A DNA stretch of 64,000 nt from Amycolatopsis dendrobii (GCF_014145675.1 NZ_JACGZW010000001.1:1-64000); one strand, 5' to 3'. Positions 9,183-17,515 are shown, counted from the stretch's first letter. The notes: generated by a model from the sequence alone, not told the origin. Made by a program: numbers and translations.

Positions 9183-9231
9183 CGTGAGGGAAACCCGGAG
9201 GACATCAGATTCCCTGCGGGTTCCCCTCACG
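9183..9231. terminator. Bidirectional terminator hairpin with GTGAGGGNAACCCG arms
   Basis: Arms CGTGAGGGAAACCCG (9183-9197) and CGGGTTCCCCTCACG (9217-9231) pair over 15 positions with one imperfect pair, leaving a 19-base loop. It sits between two genes pointing at each other, ending at 9163 and 9236. The arms recur at 50488-50535 and, as a half copy, at 2-16. Confidence 0.75.
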
Positions 9232-9235
9232 TCGG

Positions 9236-12200
9236 TCAGGCGATCGCGGCGGTGAAGACGTGCAGTGCCGAATTCGACGGCAGGGTGATCGCGACGACTC
9301 GCTTGCCCGGCGTCAGCGGGACGGAGTTCGCGAACACCCGGTAGGCCACCGTCGGGTAGGCCGGACCGGATTTCGTGTTCTTGCCCGGCACCGAGGCGAC
9401 CGTGGTCGCGCCGTATTTCGCCGGGTCGGAGCAGCACCAGTTCGGGAAGCCGAGGCCGGCCTGGCTCGTGCTGCCGTCGGCGTACCGGACGACGACCGTG
9501 CCGTTCGCGGCCGAGCCGGTCCCGGTGCCGGTCAGGACCAGCTTCGAACCGCTGCCCTGCACGGCGACGGTTTGCCCGCCGGCGACGACGTTGTCCGGCT
9601 TCCCGGCACCCGCGTCGGGCCAGGTCGCCTGGGCACCGTTCGCGGTGAACGGCGCTCCCGGTTTCAAGCCCGCTTCGGCTAGGCCTTCGGCACGGAAGCT
9701 GCTGCCGCTGCCGTCGAGGTCACCATTCGCGACGTGCGCCGCATCAGTGACTCCGACATTCCCGTATGCCGCGGCCACCGTCGCGTAGGGCACGGTGACC
9801 ATCGTCGACCCGGCCGCTTCGTGGGTGCTCAGCCGGGCCTGGTACTTCGCGGTGGCGGTCAGCTCGTAGTCCGCCGGACGCAGCCCCGCGTTCGGCGTGA
9901 GCCGCACCGGGACCTGCACGGTCTGGCCGGGCCAGACGAGCGACGGAGCTTGCGGAACTTCCGCGTGGAAACCGTTGGCCTGCACCGACAAAGCCACGTC
10001 CCGCACCGGCAGCGGCGTGCTGTTAGTGAAGCTGACGGTAGCCGAGACGGCCTCGCCGGGAGCGGCTGTCGCGGGGGCGGAAAGCCGCACCGAGGCGTTG
10101 TCGTCAGCGGGGAAGAACCCGCCGACCGCGCTCGCCCCGAGCAGCCGGATGTCCTGCGCGGCACCGGAATCGATCGAACCGGTCTTCACCCGCACGACAC
10201 CTCGTGCGGACGGGTCGTACCACCAGCCGGACGGGGCTTGGTCCAGCTCCGCCTTGCCGGCGTACTGCCGCAGCACGCCGTGACCGCCCAGCACCGCCGC
10301 CGGTTTCGTTCCCGTGTGGACGGACAGCTGGTAGTTCCGCGTCGCCGGTTTCCCGGGATAGGACCCGGCGCTCGCGCCGATCCCGACGGTCACCGTGCCC
10401 GGACCGGATCCCGGCGCGTCCACCGTGAACGTCTGCCGGGCCTGCTCGCCGCGCTGGTAGCCGCGCGTGACGCCGTCGTCCTCGGCGAGGGTGAAGCTGC
10501 TCTTGCCCCGCGGGTACACGTCGACGTCCAGCCGGCTCTTGTCACGCGTCTGCCAGGACGTCGTGCCCTCCGCCCACATCGGCACCACAGCACCGCCGCG
10601 GACGAACAGCGGCAGCTTGTCCAGCGGCGCGTCGTAACCGTCCACAGTGGTCGGACCGGTGTAGGTCTTGCCGCTCCAGTAGTCCGTCCAAGTGCCCCTG
10701 GGCAGGTAGATGCCGTCGCGCACGGACGAACTGTCGTAGACCGGGGCGACCAGGAAGTCCGTGCCGGACAGGAATTCGTACTTCGCCTTGCCGGTCCACG
10801 CGTTCGGGTCGTCGGGGTACTCCAGGGCCAGCGGCCGGACCTGCCCGACGCCGGTCTGATGCGCCTGCACCGAGTAGCTGTAGGTGTAGGGCAGCAGCCG
10901 TTCCTTGAGCAGCAGGTACTTGCGGTTGATCGAGGTGTAGGGCTCGCCCTGGCGCCAGGGCTGCTTGTCCGACTTCGCCCAGCCGTCCATGGTCATCGCG
11001 ACCGGAAGGAAGGACTTCCACTGCAGGTCGCGGACGTAGGTCTGCGGGGAGCCGCCGAAGATGCCGTCGATGTCGCCGGTGTTGTAGGCGATGCCGGACA
11101 GCGTCGAACCGGCGTAAGTCGGGATCTGCCACTTGATGTAGTCGTAGGACCCGGACTGGTCCCCGCTCCAGAGCACGCCGCATCGTTGCGCGCCCGCCCA
11201 GCTCACCGGCTGCCAGACGAACCCGCGCGCGTCGCTGTTGTCCTCGATGCCCTTGTGCGCGGTGTCGCAGGCGTCGAGGGCGAACTGGTACCCGGGGCCG
11301 ACCCAGGCGACGTCCAGTTTGCGCACGCGGACGCCGGCCTTGACCTCCTCGGCCTGGTTCGGCACGCCGTTCTCGGTCCACAGGCCGAGCTGCATGTGGT
11401 TGTCCCGCAAGCCTTCGCCGGTCTGCTGCAAGTTCTCGTAGCCGCAGCCGTAGCCGTCGTTGACCAGCATCCAGCCGTTGGGCATGCCGTGTTCGGGGTA
11501 GCCCTCGGCCACCTTCACCGCGTCGAGGGTGTGCCGTTCGCCTCGGTTCGCGTTGTGCAGGTAGCAGTCGGAATCGCCGGTCTCCAGGCCGTAAATGGGC
11601 GGGAGGAAGGGTTTGCCGACCAGGTCGGTGTAGCCGGAGATGACGTCCTTGAGCCCGTCGCCGACGACGTAAGTGGCGTCGAAGCGGCGCTCGTCGTGGG
11701 TCGTGCGGACCGGATCGGTGAACGAGTAGCTGCCGGGGGAGAAGGTATTGCGCAGCACGCCGTACCCAGCAGTCGAGGCGTAGAACGGCTGGGAGTTGGG
11801 CGCGCCGCCGTCGTTCCAGTTGTCGTCGGCGAAGATCTTGACGGTCTGGTCGCGGTGGCTGAACCGGCCGTTCTGCTCCCCGCCGCCGACGTACTGTTCG
11901 GCGGCGCCGCGTGCGAGCGTCTGCGTGGTGGTGTCCCCGGTCCAGGACAGCGGCGCGGACTCGGCCCAGAGCTGCTTGCGGTCCGCGCCGTCGTAGAGGG
12001 CGAACTTCAACGGGTGCTTGTAGGCGCGGAGAGTGGCCTTGCCGGTGCCGATGGCCCAGTAGGCGCCCCGGTCGGTGCTCTTCGGCACCACCGGGGCCTT
12101 GCCGCTCGGCAGCACGATCTTGCTGCCCGCCGGATCGGTGAAGGTTCCGTCCGGCGCGAGCCAGACCCGGACCGCGGCCGCCGAAGGAAAGCTGACCCGG

Positions 12201-12373
12201 ACGGCCGCTGTGCCCGCCGTCAGGGTGGTCACCGGGCCGTCGGCGGAGACGCCGGTCAGGTCGCCGAGCTGTCCCGCGGGGGCGCTGGCGGCGTGGGCGG
12301 TGGCGGGGGCCGCGACGGCCAGCAGAACCAGCACTGAGGCCAGACATCGCAGGGATTGCATTAATCTGCTCAT
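9236..12373 (-). CDS. Secreted GH31 family glycosidase, possibly alpha-galactosidase or alpha-N-acetylgalactosaminidase
   Basis: A 1045-residue exported enzyme. The start at 12373 (GAGAGG six bases upstream) gives a signal peptide ending ATAHAASA near residue 31; the frame is open further upstream. The GH31 N-terminal sandwich is followed by the barrel with YGLETGDSDC, WMLVNDGYGCGYE, KLDVAWVG (Asp354, likely nucleophile) and LWSGDQSG (Asp405, likely acid/base), then DIDGIFGGSPQTYVRDLQWK. After the barrel come the GH31 C-terminal sandwich, a NEW3-like domain (VSFTNSTPLPVRDVAL) and a terminal beta domain with GFPNWCC. The acidic-site context differs from classic alpha-glucosidases (WxDMNE), and from memory is closer to galactose/GalNAc-acting members. 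The substrate is therefore inference. Confidence 0.85.
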   Translation of the reverse strand: MSRLMQSLRCLASVLVLLAVAAPATAHAASAPAGQLGDLTGVSADGPVTTLTAGTAAVRVSFPSAAAVRVWLAPDGTFTDPAGSKIVLPSGKAPVVPKSTDRGAYWAIGTGKATLRAYKHPLKFALYDGADRKQLWAESAPLSWTGDTTTQTLARGAAEQYVGGGEQNGRFSHRDQTVKIFADDNWNDGGAPNSQPFYASTAGYGVLRNTFSPGSYSFTDPVRTTHDERRFDATYVVGDGLKDVISGYTDLVGKPFLPPIYGLETGDSDCYLHNANRGERHTLDAVKVAEGYPEHGMPNGWMLVNDGYGCGYENLQQTGEGLRDNHMQLGLWTENGVPNQAEEVKAGVRVRKLDVAWVGPGYQFALDACDTAHKGIEDNSDARGFVWQPVSWAGAQRCGVLWSGDQSGSYDYIKWQIPTYAGSTLSGIAYNTGDIDGIFGGSPQTYVRDLQWKSFLPVAMTMDGWAKSDKQPWRQGEPYTSINRKYLLLKERLLPYTYSYSVQAHQTGVGQVRPLALEYPDDPNAWTGKAKYEFLSGTDFLVAPVYDSSSVRDGIYLPRGTWTDYWSGKTYTGPTTVDGYDAPLDKLPLFVRGGAVVPMWAEGTTSWQTRDKSRLDVDVYPRGKSSFTLAEDDGVTRGYQRGEQARQTFTVDAPGSGPGTVTVGIGASAGSYPGKPATRNYQLSVHTGTKPAAVLGGHGVLRQYAGKAELDQAPSGWWYDPSARGVVRVKTGSIDSGAAQDIRLLGASAVGGFFPADDNASVRLSAPATAAPGEAVSATVSFTNSTPLPVRDVALSVQANGFHAEVPQAPSLVWPGQTVQVPVRLTPNAGLRPADYELTATAKYQARLSTHEAAGSTMVTVPYATVAAAYGNVGVTDAAHVANGDLDGSGSSFRAEGLAEAGLKPGAPFTANGAQATWPDAGAGKPDNVVAGGQTVAVQGSGSKLVLTGTGTGSAANGTVVVRYADGSTSQAGLGFPNWCCSDPAKYGATTVASVPGKNTKSGPAYPTVAYRVFANSVPLTPGKRVVAITLPSNSALHVFTAAIA

Positions 12374-12386
12374 TGCATACCTCTCT

Positions 12387-12404
12387 TGCGCATTAAAATG
12401 CACA
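12387..12404. promoter_or_regulatory. AT-rich inverted repeat upstream of the GH31 gene
   Basis: TGCGCATTAAAATGCACA forms an 8-base imperfect inverted repeat with core GCATT-AA-AATGC, 14 bp ahead of the GH31 start in very GC-rich surroundings. The half TGCGCATT also overlaps the -10 box of the transport operon. A sugar-responsive repressor site is plausible but unproven. Confidence 0.45.
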
Positions 12405-12581
12405 TGGCGCTTCTGTATAGCGCACTCAGGCAGCGAAGTCACCGGCCGAAGCGGTGGAGCAGACTTCCGTCGGTATCGAGGTTGCGGGTGCCCGCCGAGC
12501 CGGATCCGGTGGGCGGCAGGCAGATCCGCGCGGTGCCGCTTTCCGGCACCGCGTCAGCCTGGCCCGAACCTCCCGGTTTCC

Positions 12582-13418
12582 CTACCCGGCCAGCAATCGG
12601 AGCAGCCGCGCGGTCTCCGCCGCCACCGCGGACCGGCCGAGCCGCACGTACTTGCGAGGGTCGACCGCCTCGGGCTGTTCGTCCAGGAACTGCCGCACCG
12701 CGCCGGTGAACAGCCCGTTGAGGTGCGTCGAGATGTTGACTTTCGCCATCCCGGCGGCCACCGCGCCGCGCAGTTCGTCGTCGGAAAGGCCGGAGGACCC
12801 GTGCAGCACCAAGGGAACCGGGACGGCGTCCCGCAGCCGTGTCACGAGTCCGCGGTCGACCGCGGCGGTGCGCGACAGCATCGCGTGCGACGTGCCGACC
12901 GCCACGGCCAGCGCGTCGACCCCGGTGGCGGCGACGAACTCCGCGGCTTCGTCCGGATCGGTGCGGGCGCCCGGCGCGTGCACGCCGTCCTTGCCGCCGA
13001 CCTCGCCCAGTTCGGCTTCCACCGCGACTCCCGCCGCGTGGCAGAGGTCCGCCATCGCGCGGGTGCTGCGCACATTGTCCGCATAGGACAGTCGCGAACC
13101 GTCGTACATCACGCTGTGCACGCCCAGTTCGATGCCTTCGCGGACCAGGCCGGTGTCCTCGACGTGGTCGAGGTGCACGAGCACCTCCACCGACGCCCGG
13201 CGCGCGATCTCCAGCGAGGCCGCGGTGATCGGGGCCAGCCCGCCGTGATAGGTCACGCAGTTCTCGCTGATCTGCAGGACCACCGGCAACCGGGCCTCCT
13301 CGGCCCCGGAGACGATGGCCTCGGCGTGCTCCAGCAGGATCACGTTGAACGCGCCGACCGCGCCGCCCCGGTCCTGGGCCGAGGCGAGCAGCCGGGCGAA
13401 GGCGGGGCGGGTGATCAT
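12582..13418 (-). CDS. Class II ketose-bisphosphate aldolase (GatY/KbaY/FbaA type)
   Basis: A 278-residue aldolase, last gene of the four-gene operon. Zinc-binding and active-site motifs are visible: VHLDHVEDT, EAELGEVGG (about residue 140), VLHGSSGLSDDEL and KVNISTHL. The length and GAFNV motif fit tagatose- or fructose-bisphosphate aldolases, which split the hexose bisphosphate into dihydroxyacetone phosphate and glyceraldehyde 3-phosphate. Its ATG overlaps the kinase stop by four bases. Pairing with PfkB and AgaS-like proteins favours tagatose 1,6-bisphosphate, though a fructose-type substrate is possible. Confidence 0.85.
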   Translation of the reverse strand: MITRPAFARLLASAQDRGGAVGAFNVILLEHAEAIVSGAEEARLPVVLQISENCVTYHGGLAPITAASLEIARRASVEVLVHLDHVEDTGLVREGIELGVHSVMYDGSRLSYADNVRSTRAMADLCHAAGVAVEAELGEVGGKDGVHAPGARTDPDEAAEFVAATGVDALAVAVGTSHAMLSRTAAVDRGLVTRLRDAVPVPLVLHGSSGLSDDELRGAVAAGMAKVNISTHLNGLFTGAVRQFLDEQPEAVDPRKYVRLGRSAVAAETARLLRLLAG

Positions 13419-14302
13419 GCGGACGCTCCGTTCAGGAATCCTCGGTACGCGGACAGGTCGATCTCGCCGGCGACCGGACGCAGCACAGCGGCCGCACCGG
13501 CTGCGACGGCATGGCGCAGCGCCTCCTCCAGCGGCAGCCCGCGCACGAGTGCCGCGGCCAGCCCGGCGGTCGCCGCGTCCCCGGCGCCGGTGGGGTTGCC
13601 GCGCACGCCGGGCACAGCGGGAACCCGGACGACCCCCGACCGGGTGTAGGCGGCGATGCCGTCCTCGCCCCGCGACACCACGACCAGCCCGGCGCCGAGC
13701 CTGGACAACTCCGCGGCGCCCGAGGCTTCGTCGGCGGCGCCGGTGGCGGAGAGGAGTTCCTCGCGGTTCGGTTTCACGTCGGCCCCGGCCCGGGCGGCGG
13801 CCAGCAACGCGGGCCCGGACGAGTCGACCAGTGCCCGGACCCCGGCTTCCCGGGCCAGCCGGACCCAGTCGCCGACCAGTTCCGGTGCGGCGTTCCGGGG
13901 CAGGGAACCGGAAATCGCCAGCAGCTCCGCGTCCGGCAGCCGGGCGGCGAGCAAGGCCGAGAACCGTTCCCATTCCGCGGCGGACAGCTGGGGCCCCGGC
14001 TCGGCGTACACCGTGGGATGGCCGTCGCCGGCGACCGTGACCGTCGACCGGGTCTCGGCTTCGCAGGCAGTCGCGTCGAACGGAACCGTCAGCGCCGAGC
14101 CGAGCCAGCGGCCCGCGTCGCCGCCGAGCGGGAGCACTGCGCGCACGGGAATGTCCAGCGCCGCGAGGACATGGGCGACATTCACGCCTTTGCCGCCAGC
14201 GCGCCGCCGCACGTCGAGCACCCGGTTGGTGTCGCCGAGGGCGTGGGTGCCGACCCGGTAGGTGATGTCGACCGCGGGGTTGGGCGTGGCGACGACGATC
14301 AT
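13415..14302 (-). CDS. PfkB-family sugar-phosphate kinase (1-phosphofructokinase/tagatose-6-phosphate kinase type)
   Basis: A 295-residue kinase. The N-terminus MIVVATPNPAVDITYRV and RRRAGGKGVNVAHVL are typical of the LacC/FruK branch. ISGSLPRNAAPE, DVKPNREEL and the catalytic anion-hole/base motif GNPTGAGDAATAGL are intact. It would add the second phosphate needed by the aldolase encoded immediately downstream. Both ends overlap neighbours by four bases, so the operon is strongly coupled. Sequence alone does not separate fructose-1-phosphate from tagatose-6-phosphate specificity. Confidence 0.88.
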   Translation of the reverse strand: MIVVATPNPAVDITYRVGTHALGDTNRVLDVRRRAGGKGVNVAHVLAALDIPVRAVLPLGGDAGRWLGSALTVPFDATACEAETRSTVTVAGDGHPTVYAEPGPQLSAAEWERFSALLAARLPDAELLAISGSLPRNAAPELVGDWVRLAREAGVRALVDSSGPALLAAARAGADVKPNREELLSATGAADEASGAAELSRLGAGLVVVSRGEDGIAAYTRSGVVRVPAVPGVRGNPTGAGDAATAGLAAALVRGLPLEEALRHAVAAGAAAVLRPVAGEIDLSAYRGFLNGASA

Positions 14303-15120
14303 CGCAGCGCCAGCAGCGTCGCGCCGACCACGGCGGCCCGATCCCCGTGGCGCGCCTGCACGATCGCGGGCGCGCGGAGCGCCCCGAGCCGATGCGCGAC
14401 CTCGCGGGCGAGCGGGTCGAGCAGCAGGGCGCCCGCCTCGGCGAGGCCGCCGCCGACGACCACGGTGGCGCAGCCGGCCACGGCGGTCGCCCAGGCGATC
14501 GGCTCCGCGAGCGCGCGGACGCACTCGTCCCACGCCTCGACCGCCGCCGGAACTCCGTCGCGAACCCGCGCGGCGACGGCGGCCGCGTCCGGGGCTCCGG
14601 CCCGGCGCGCGAGCCCGGACGCCGACGCGACCTCCTCGACGCGGCGGCCGCCGGGCAGCCGGATCTGCCCGACTTCGCCCGCCCACGGGCCCGCGTCGAG
14701 CACCTCGCCGCGCACCACGAGCGCGGTCGCGAAACCGGTGCCGACCGGAGCGAACAGCACCGGCCCCGAAGCGCCTGCCGCGGCGCCGGTGCGGGCTTCG
14801 GCGAGTGCCCCCGCACGGACGTCCTGCCCGAACGCGAGCGGCACGTCGAGGCGAGCGGAGACCAGGTCGCGCACCGGAACGTCGTCCCAGCCGAGGTTGA
14901 CCGCCTTCACGCACCGCCCGGCGCGCTCGTCCACGATTCCCGGGACGACCAGGCCCGCCGCTTCGACCGGATGGCGCGCGACCGCGCGGGCCACCAGATC
15001 GGCGAGCGCCGCGGGATCGCCGAACGGGGTCGGTTCGCGCCATTCGGCGAACACGGAACGGCCGTCGGTCACGCGCATCTTGACCGTCGTGCCGCCGACA
15101 TCGACGCCGAGGACGGCCAT
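14299..15120 (-). CDS. ROK-family sugar kinase lacking the zinc-binding Cys motif
   Basis: A 273-residue ROK protein without a DNA-binding domain, so a kinase rather than a repressor. The phosphate-binding motif GVDVGGTTVKM opens the protein; VVPGIVDE, NLGWDDVPV, FGQDVRAGALAEA and PVGTGFATA follow the family order. The usual CxCGxxGCxE zinc motif is absent: that region reads LPGGRRVEEVASASG, as in some polyphosphate-glucokinase-like members. It probably phosphorylates the imported free sugar at O6, making the substrate for the SIS protein. The start overlaps the SIS stop by one base, the stop overlaps the PfkB start by four. Confidence 0.85.
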   Translation of the reverse strand: MAVLGVDVGGTTVKMRVTDGRSVFAEWREPTPFGDPAALADLVARAVARHPVEAAGLVVPGIVDERAGRCVKAVNLGWDDVPVRDLVSARLDVPLAFGQDVRAGALAEARTGAAAGASGPVLFAPVGTGFATALVVRGEVLDAGPWAGEVGQIRLPGGRRVEEVASASGLARRAGAPDAAAVAARVRDGVPAAVEAWDECVRALAEPIAWATAVAGCATVVVGGGLAEAGALLLDPLAREVAHRLGALRAPAIVQARHGDRAAVVGATLLALR

Positions 15121-16076
15121 CAGGCGAGGATGACCGAACGGGTCAGCGACCGCGGCCGATCGGGATCGAGCCCGCGCCGCCGCGCGAGCGCCACCGCGAA
15201 CCGCTGCGCCACGACCAGCCCGGCGAGCGGGTCGAGGTCGTGGTGCACGAACCGCGCGCCGGTGCGGGCGATCTCGCCGGCCAGCCCGTCCGGGGTCTCG
15301 CCGAACGACCACACGAGCCTGCCGGGCTGCGCGATGGCGATCGGGCCGTGCCGGTAGTCCATCGCGGGGTAGGCCTCGGCCCAGAACTGCGCCGCTTCCC
15401 GGGTTTTGAGCGCGGCCTCGCAACTGATGCCGACCGCGGCGCCGCGCCCGATGAAGGTGACCTGCTCGGCGTCGAGCAGGTCGTCGACCGGTTCCCGCAG
15501 CGCACGCCCGGCCTGCCGCGCCAGCTCGCCGATGTCGTCGCCGAGGCCGGCGCGCAGCAACGCGAGCGTGCTCGTGGCGAAGCGGGTCTGCACCACTGAA
15601 CGCTCGTCGGCGAACGGCAGCTCGACCACCTCCGTCGCGGCCGAGGCGGCGGGCCCGTCGCCCACCGCGGTGATCAGCGTGGTGCGCTGCCCGGCCAGCG
15701 CGGACAGCAGCTCGATGATTTCGGTGGTGGTGCCGGACCGGGAGATCGCGACCACCCGGTCGTATTCGCGGCCAGCCGGGTACTCCGATCCGGCGAACGC
15801 GTCGGTGACGCCGAGACCCCGCTGCTCCCGAGCGGCGGCATAGCTCATCGCGACGAACCAGCTGGTGCCGCACCCGACGACGGCCACGCGCTCGCCAGGG
15901 CGGGGCAGCGCTCCGGCGGCCGGCGCGGCACAGTCCGCCGCGGCGCGCCACATCTGCGGCTGGGAGGCCAGTTCGGCGGCCACGAAGGAGCCCGGCCCCG
16001 GCGCGGAAAGCGCACCGGGCTCGTCCGACGCGGAGGACTCGGGCGAGAACGACTCGGGAGAGGACGGCTCTGACAT
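15120..16076 (-). CDS. SIS-domain sugar-phosphate isomerase/deaminase (AgaS-like)
   Basis: A 318-residue protein with two SIS domains. The first has VVGCGTSWFVAMSYA and the sugar-phosphate-binding loop ISRSGTTTEI; the second has VTFIGRGAAVGISCEAALKTREA and YPAMDYRHGP. There is no glutaminase domain, so it is not a full GlmS. AgaS-type proteins deaminate and isomerise galactosamine 6-phosphate to tagatose 6-phosphate, which would fit the downstream PfkB and aldolase. The first 30 residues are Ser/Glu/Pro-rich and may not be part of the fold, so a shorter start is possible. It is the first gene of the operon. Confidence 0.85.
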   Translation of the reverse strand: MSEPSSPESFSPESSASDEPGALSAPGPGSFVAAELASQPQMWRAAADCAAPAAGALPRPGERVAVVGCGTSWFVAMSYAAAREQRGLGVTDAFAGSEYPAGREYDRVVAISRSGTTTEIIELLSALAGQRTTLITAVGDGPAASAATEVVELPFADERSVVQTRFATSTLALLRAGLGDDIGELARQAGRALREPVDDLLDAEQVTFIGRGAAVGISCEAALKTREAAQFWAEAYPAMDYRHGPIAIAQPGRLVWSFGETPDGLAGEIARTGARFVHHDLDPLAGLVVAQRFAVALARRRGLDPDRPRSLTRSVILA

Positions 16077-16089
16077 GAAGGCCCTTCGG

Positions 16090-16180
16090 TCCGTGAACTG
16101 AGCGCGGCCCTCAGTGTATACGATCGTTTATGCTTGAAGTAAGCGATTTGCAACATCTTCAATCATCTCGGGTGGGCTGT
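16090..16180 (-). promoter_or_regulatory. AT-rich leader of the AgaS-like operon, likely promoter and operator
   Basis: The only AT-rich stretch near the operon start. On the minus strand a TTGCAA box is followed after 17 bases by TAAACG, and TTACTT by TATACA after 16 bases; neither pair is strong. CGATCG palindromic sequence lies in the middle. This is where transcription of the four-gene operon should begin, but I cannot fix the start point. Confidence 0.35.
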
Positions 16181-16590
16181 TGTGAGCGTCCGGCACGGCG
16201 GAAGTGTCTGCCGGGCGGCGGGCGCTCGAACGGCGAACCTTTCGGCGTTCCCGACGAGCGCCGGGCAGGCAGCGTCGCGGGCCCGCGGACGCGCGAGCGG
16301 TTCATCGTCGAGTGCGACGTCGTCCTGCTGGCCAAACCGCTGGCGGAGGATGTCGCCGAATTGCGCGCCGACCGGCTAGGGGCCGCACTGCGCGCAGGAC
16401 GCGCAGCTGGCTCAGCTGGCCGTCGACCAGCGGCTGACTAGGGACTACGACGGCCGGCTGCGGGCGGTGGCGACCTGCCGGACCTGCGGTCCGTCCTTTC
16501 CGGACGGTCCGCCTGGGACGGTCACGAAACCGCCCGGCGTGCCGCCGAGATCCGGGGCGGCGTCACTCGCAAGCCGGCGATCCTGTCCTT
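16181..16590 (+). pseudogene. Possible degraded coding remnant of unknown family
   Basis: No intact gene covers these 410 bp. Plus-strand frames give protein-like stretches that shift frame: RERFIVECDVVLLAKPLAED (about 16299-16358) and, in another frame, AQDAQLAQLAVDQRLTRDYD (about 16393-16455). The second is followed by a frame with CRTCGPSFPDGP that runs to a stop near 16627. These look like parts of one decayed protein but match nothing I recognise. GC-rich DNA often gives open frames by chance, so this is tentative. Confidence 0.22.
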
Positions 16591-17418
16591 TCAGCGGCGC
16601 GCGCCCCGAATACCCGCACCGCCGCTGAGCGCGGGACCGTGCGGTCGTCGATGCCAGCCGTCCTCAAGCAGCTGCGCGAGTTCGTCAGGTGCTTCCAACG
16701 GCAGGAGGTGGCCGCTGCGGGGAAGGACAGTCATGCGTGCGCGCGCCAGGTAAGGCAGCAGATTGTCGCGCAGCACCCCGGCTGGCTCGACCCGGTCGTG
16801 CTCGCCCGCGACGACCAGGACGGGCACGTCGATGCCGCGGGCGGCGCTCGTGATGTCCTCGGCGATCCCGTGCAAAGGCCATTCGAGCCGGGCTTCTTCG
16901 CCGCAGGCACGGGAATCGGCCACGATCTGGGCTTTCGTCTCGTCGCTCAGCGCGGTGGCGGTGAGAACGGCGTCGCGGGCGGCCGCTGTCGATTCGTCGG
17001 AGTCGTAGGCGTGCGCCAGTCCTTCCCGGTACTCAGGCGTCACCGTCGCGGCGGGCTTTGCCGGTCCGGGAGCGACGAGGACGAGCCCGGCGAGCCCGTC
17101 CGGACGCGCGGAAGCCGCCAGTTGCGCGACTTTGCCGCCCATCGAATGCCCGACCAGGAGGTAGTCGGTCACCCCCGCGTCGGCGACCACGGCAGCGGTG
17201 TCGTGCGCGAACTGCTCCAGCGTGTAGGGGCCGGGCAGTTCGCGCGAGCGTCCCCACCCGCGCAAATCGACAGTCAGCGCGGCGCGCCCCGGCAACCGGT
17301 CGAGCACGGGCTGCCAGGTGCGCGCCGAGCCGCCCCAGTAGTGAAGAAACACCAGCACGGGTCCGTCGCCCTGGCGGTAGTCGTAGACCGGAAGCCGATC
17401 CGACGTCCTTGAAACCAT
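16591..17418 (-). CDS. Alpha/beta-hydrolase
   Basis: A 275-residue hydrolase of the esterase/haloperoxidase-like type. The oxyanion region is LVFLHYWGGSART, the nucleophile elbow is LVGHSMGGK (Ser near residue 98), the acid is in VVAGEHDRVEP, and the catalytic His is in LPRSGHLLPLEAPDE. No signal peptide, so cytoplasmic. The start is supported by GGAGAAAGGA eight bases ahead. It is divergent from an AraC regulator 97 bp away, which probably controls it. The substrate is unknown. Confidence 0.88.
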   Translation of the reverse strand: MVSRTSDRLPVYDYRQGDGPVLVFLHYWGGSARTWQPVLDRLPGRAALTVDLRGWGRSRELPGPYTLEQFAHDTAAVVADAGVTDYLLVGHSMGGKVAQLAASARPDGLAGLVLVAPGPAKPAATVTPEYREGLAHAYDSDESTAAARDAVLTATALSDETKAQIVADSRACGEEARLEWPLHGIAEDITSAARGIDVPVLVVAGEHDRVEPAGVLRDNLLPYLARARMTVLPRSGHLLPLEAPDELAQLLEDGWHRRPHGPALSGGAGIRGARR

Positions 17419-17515
17419 GAGAATTTTCCTTTCTCCACGCTGATCAACCTGTCATCGAGTCAACCGCCCGGGCTGCCTGAGCGCATCGTCGAGGCCGGAC
17501 CGGGCATGGTGAAAA

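Noticed and set aside
12582..16076. Sulfoquinovose (sulfo-EMP) pathway suggested by GH31 plus ROK plus class II aldolase
   Set aside because: The GH31 protein lacks the sulfoquinovosidase-like context and is far larger. A PfkB kinase and AgaS-like SIS protein fit a tagatose-type route better. It remains a weaker alternative.
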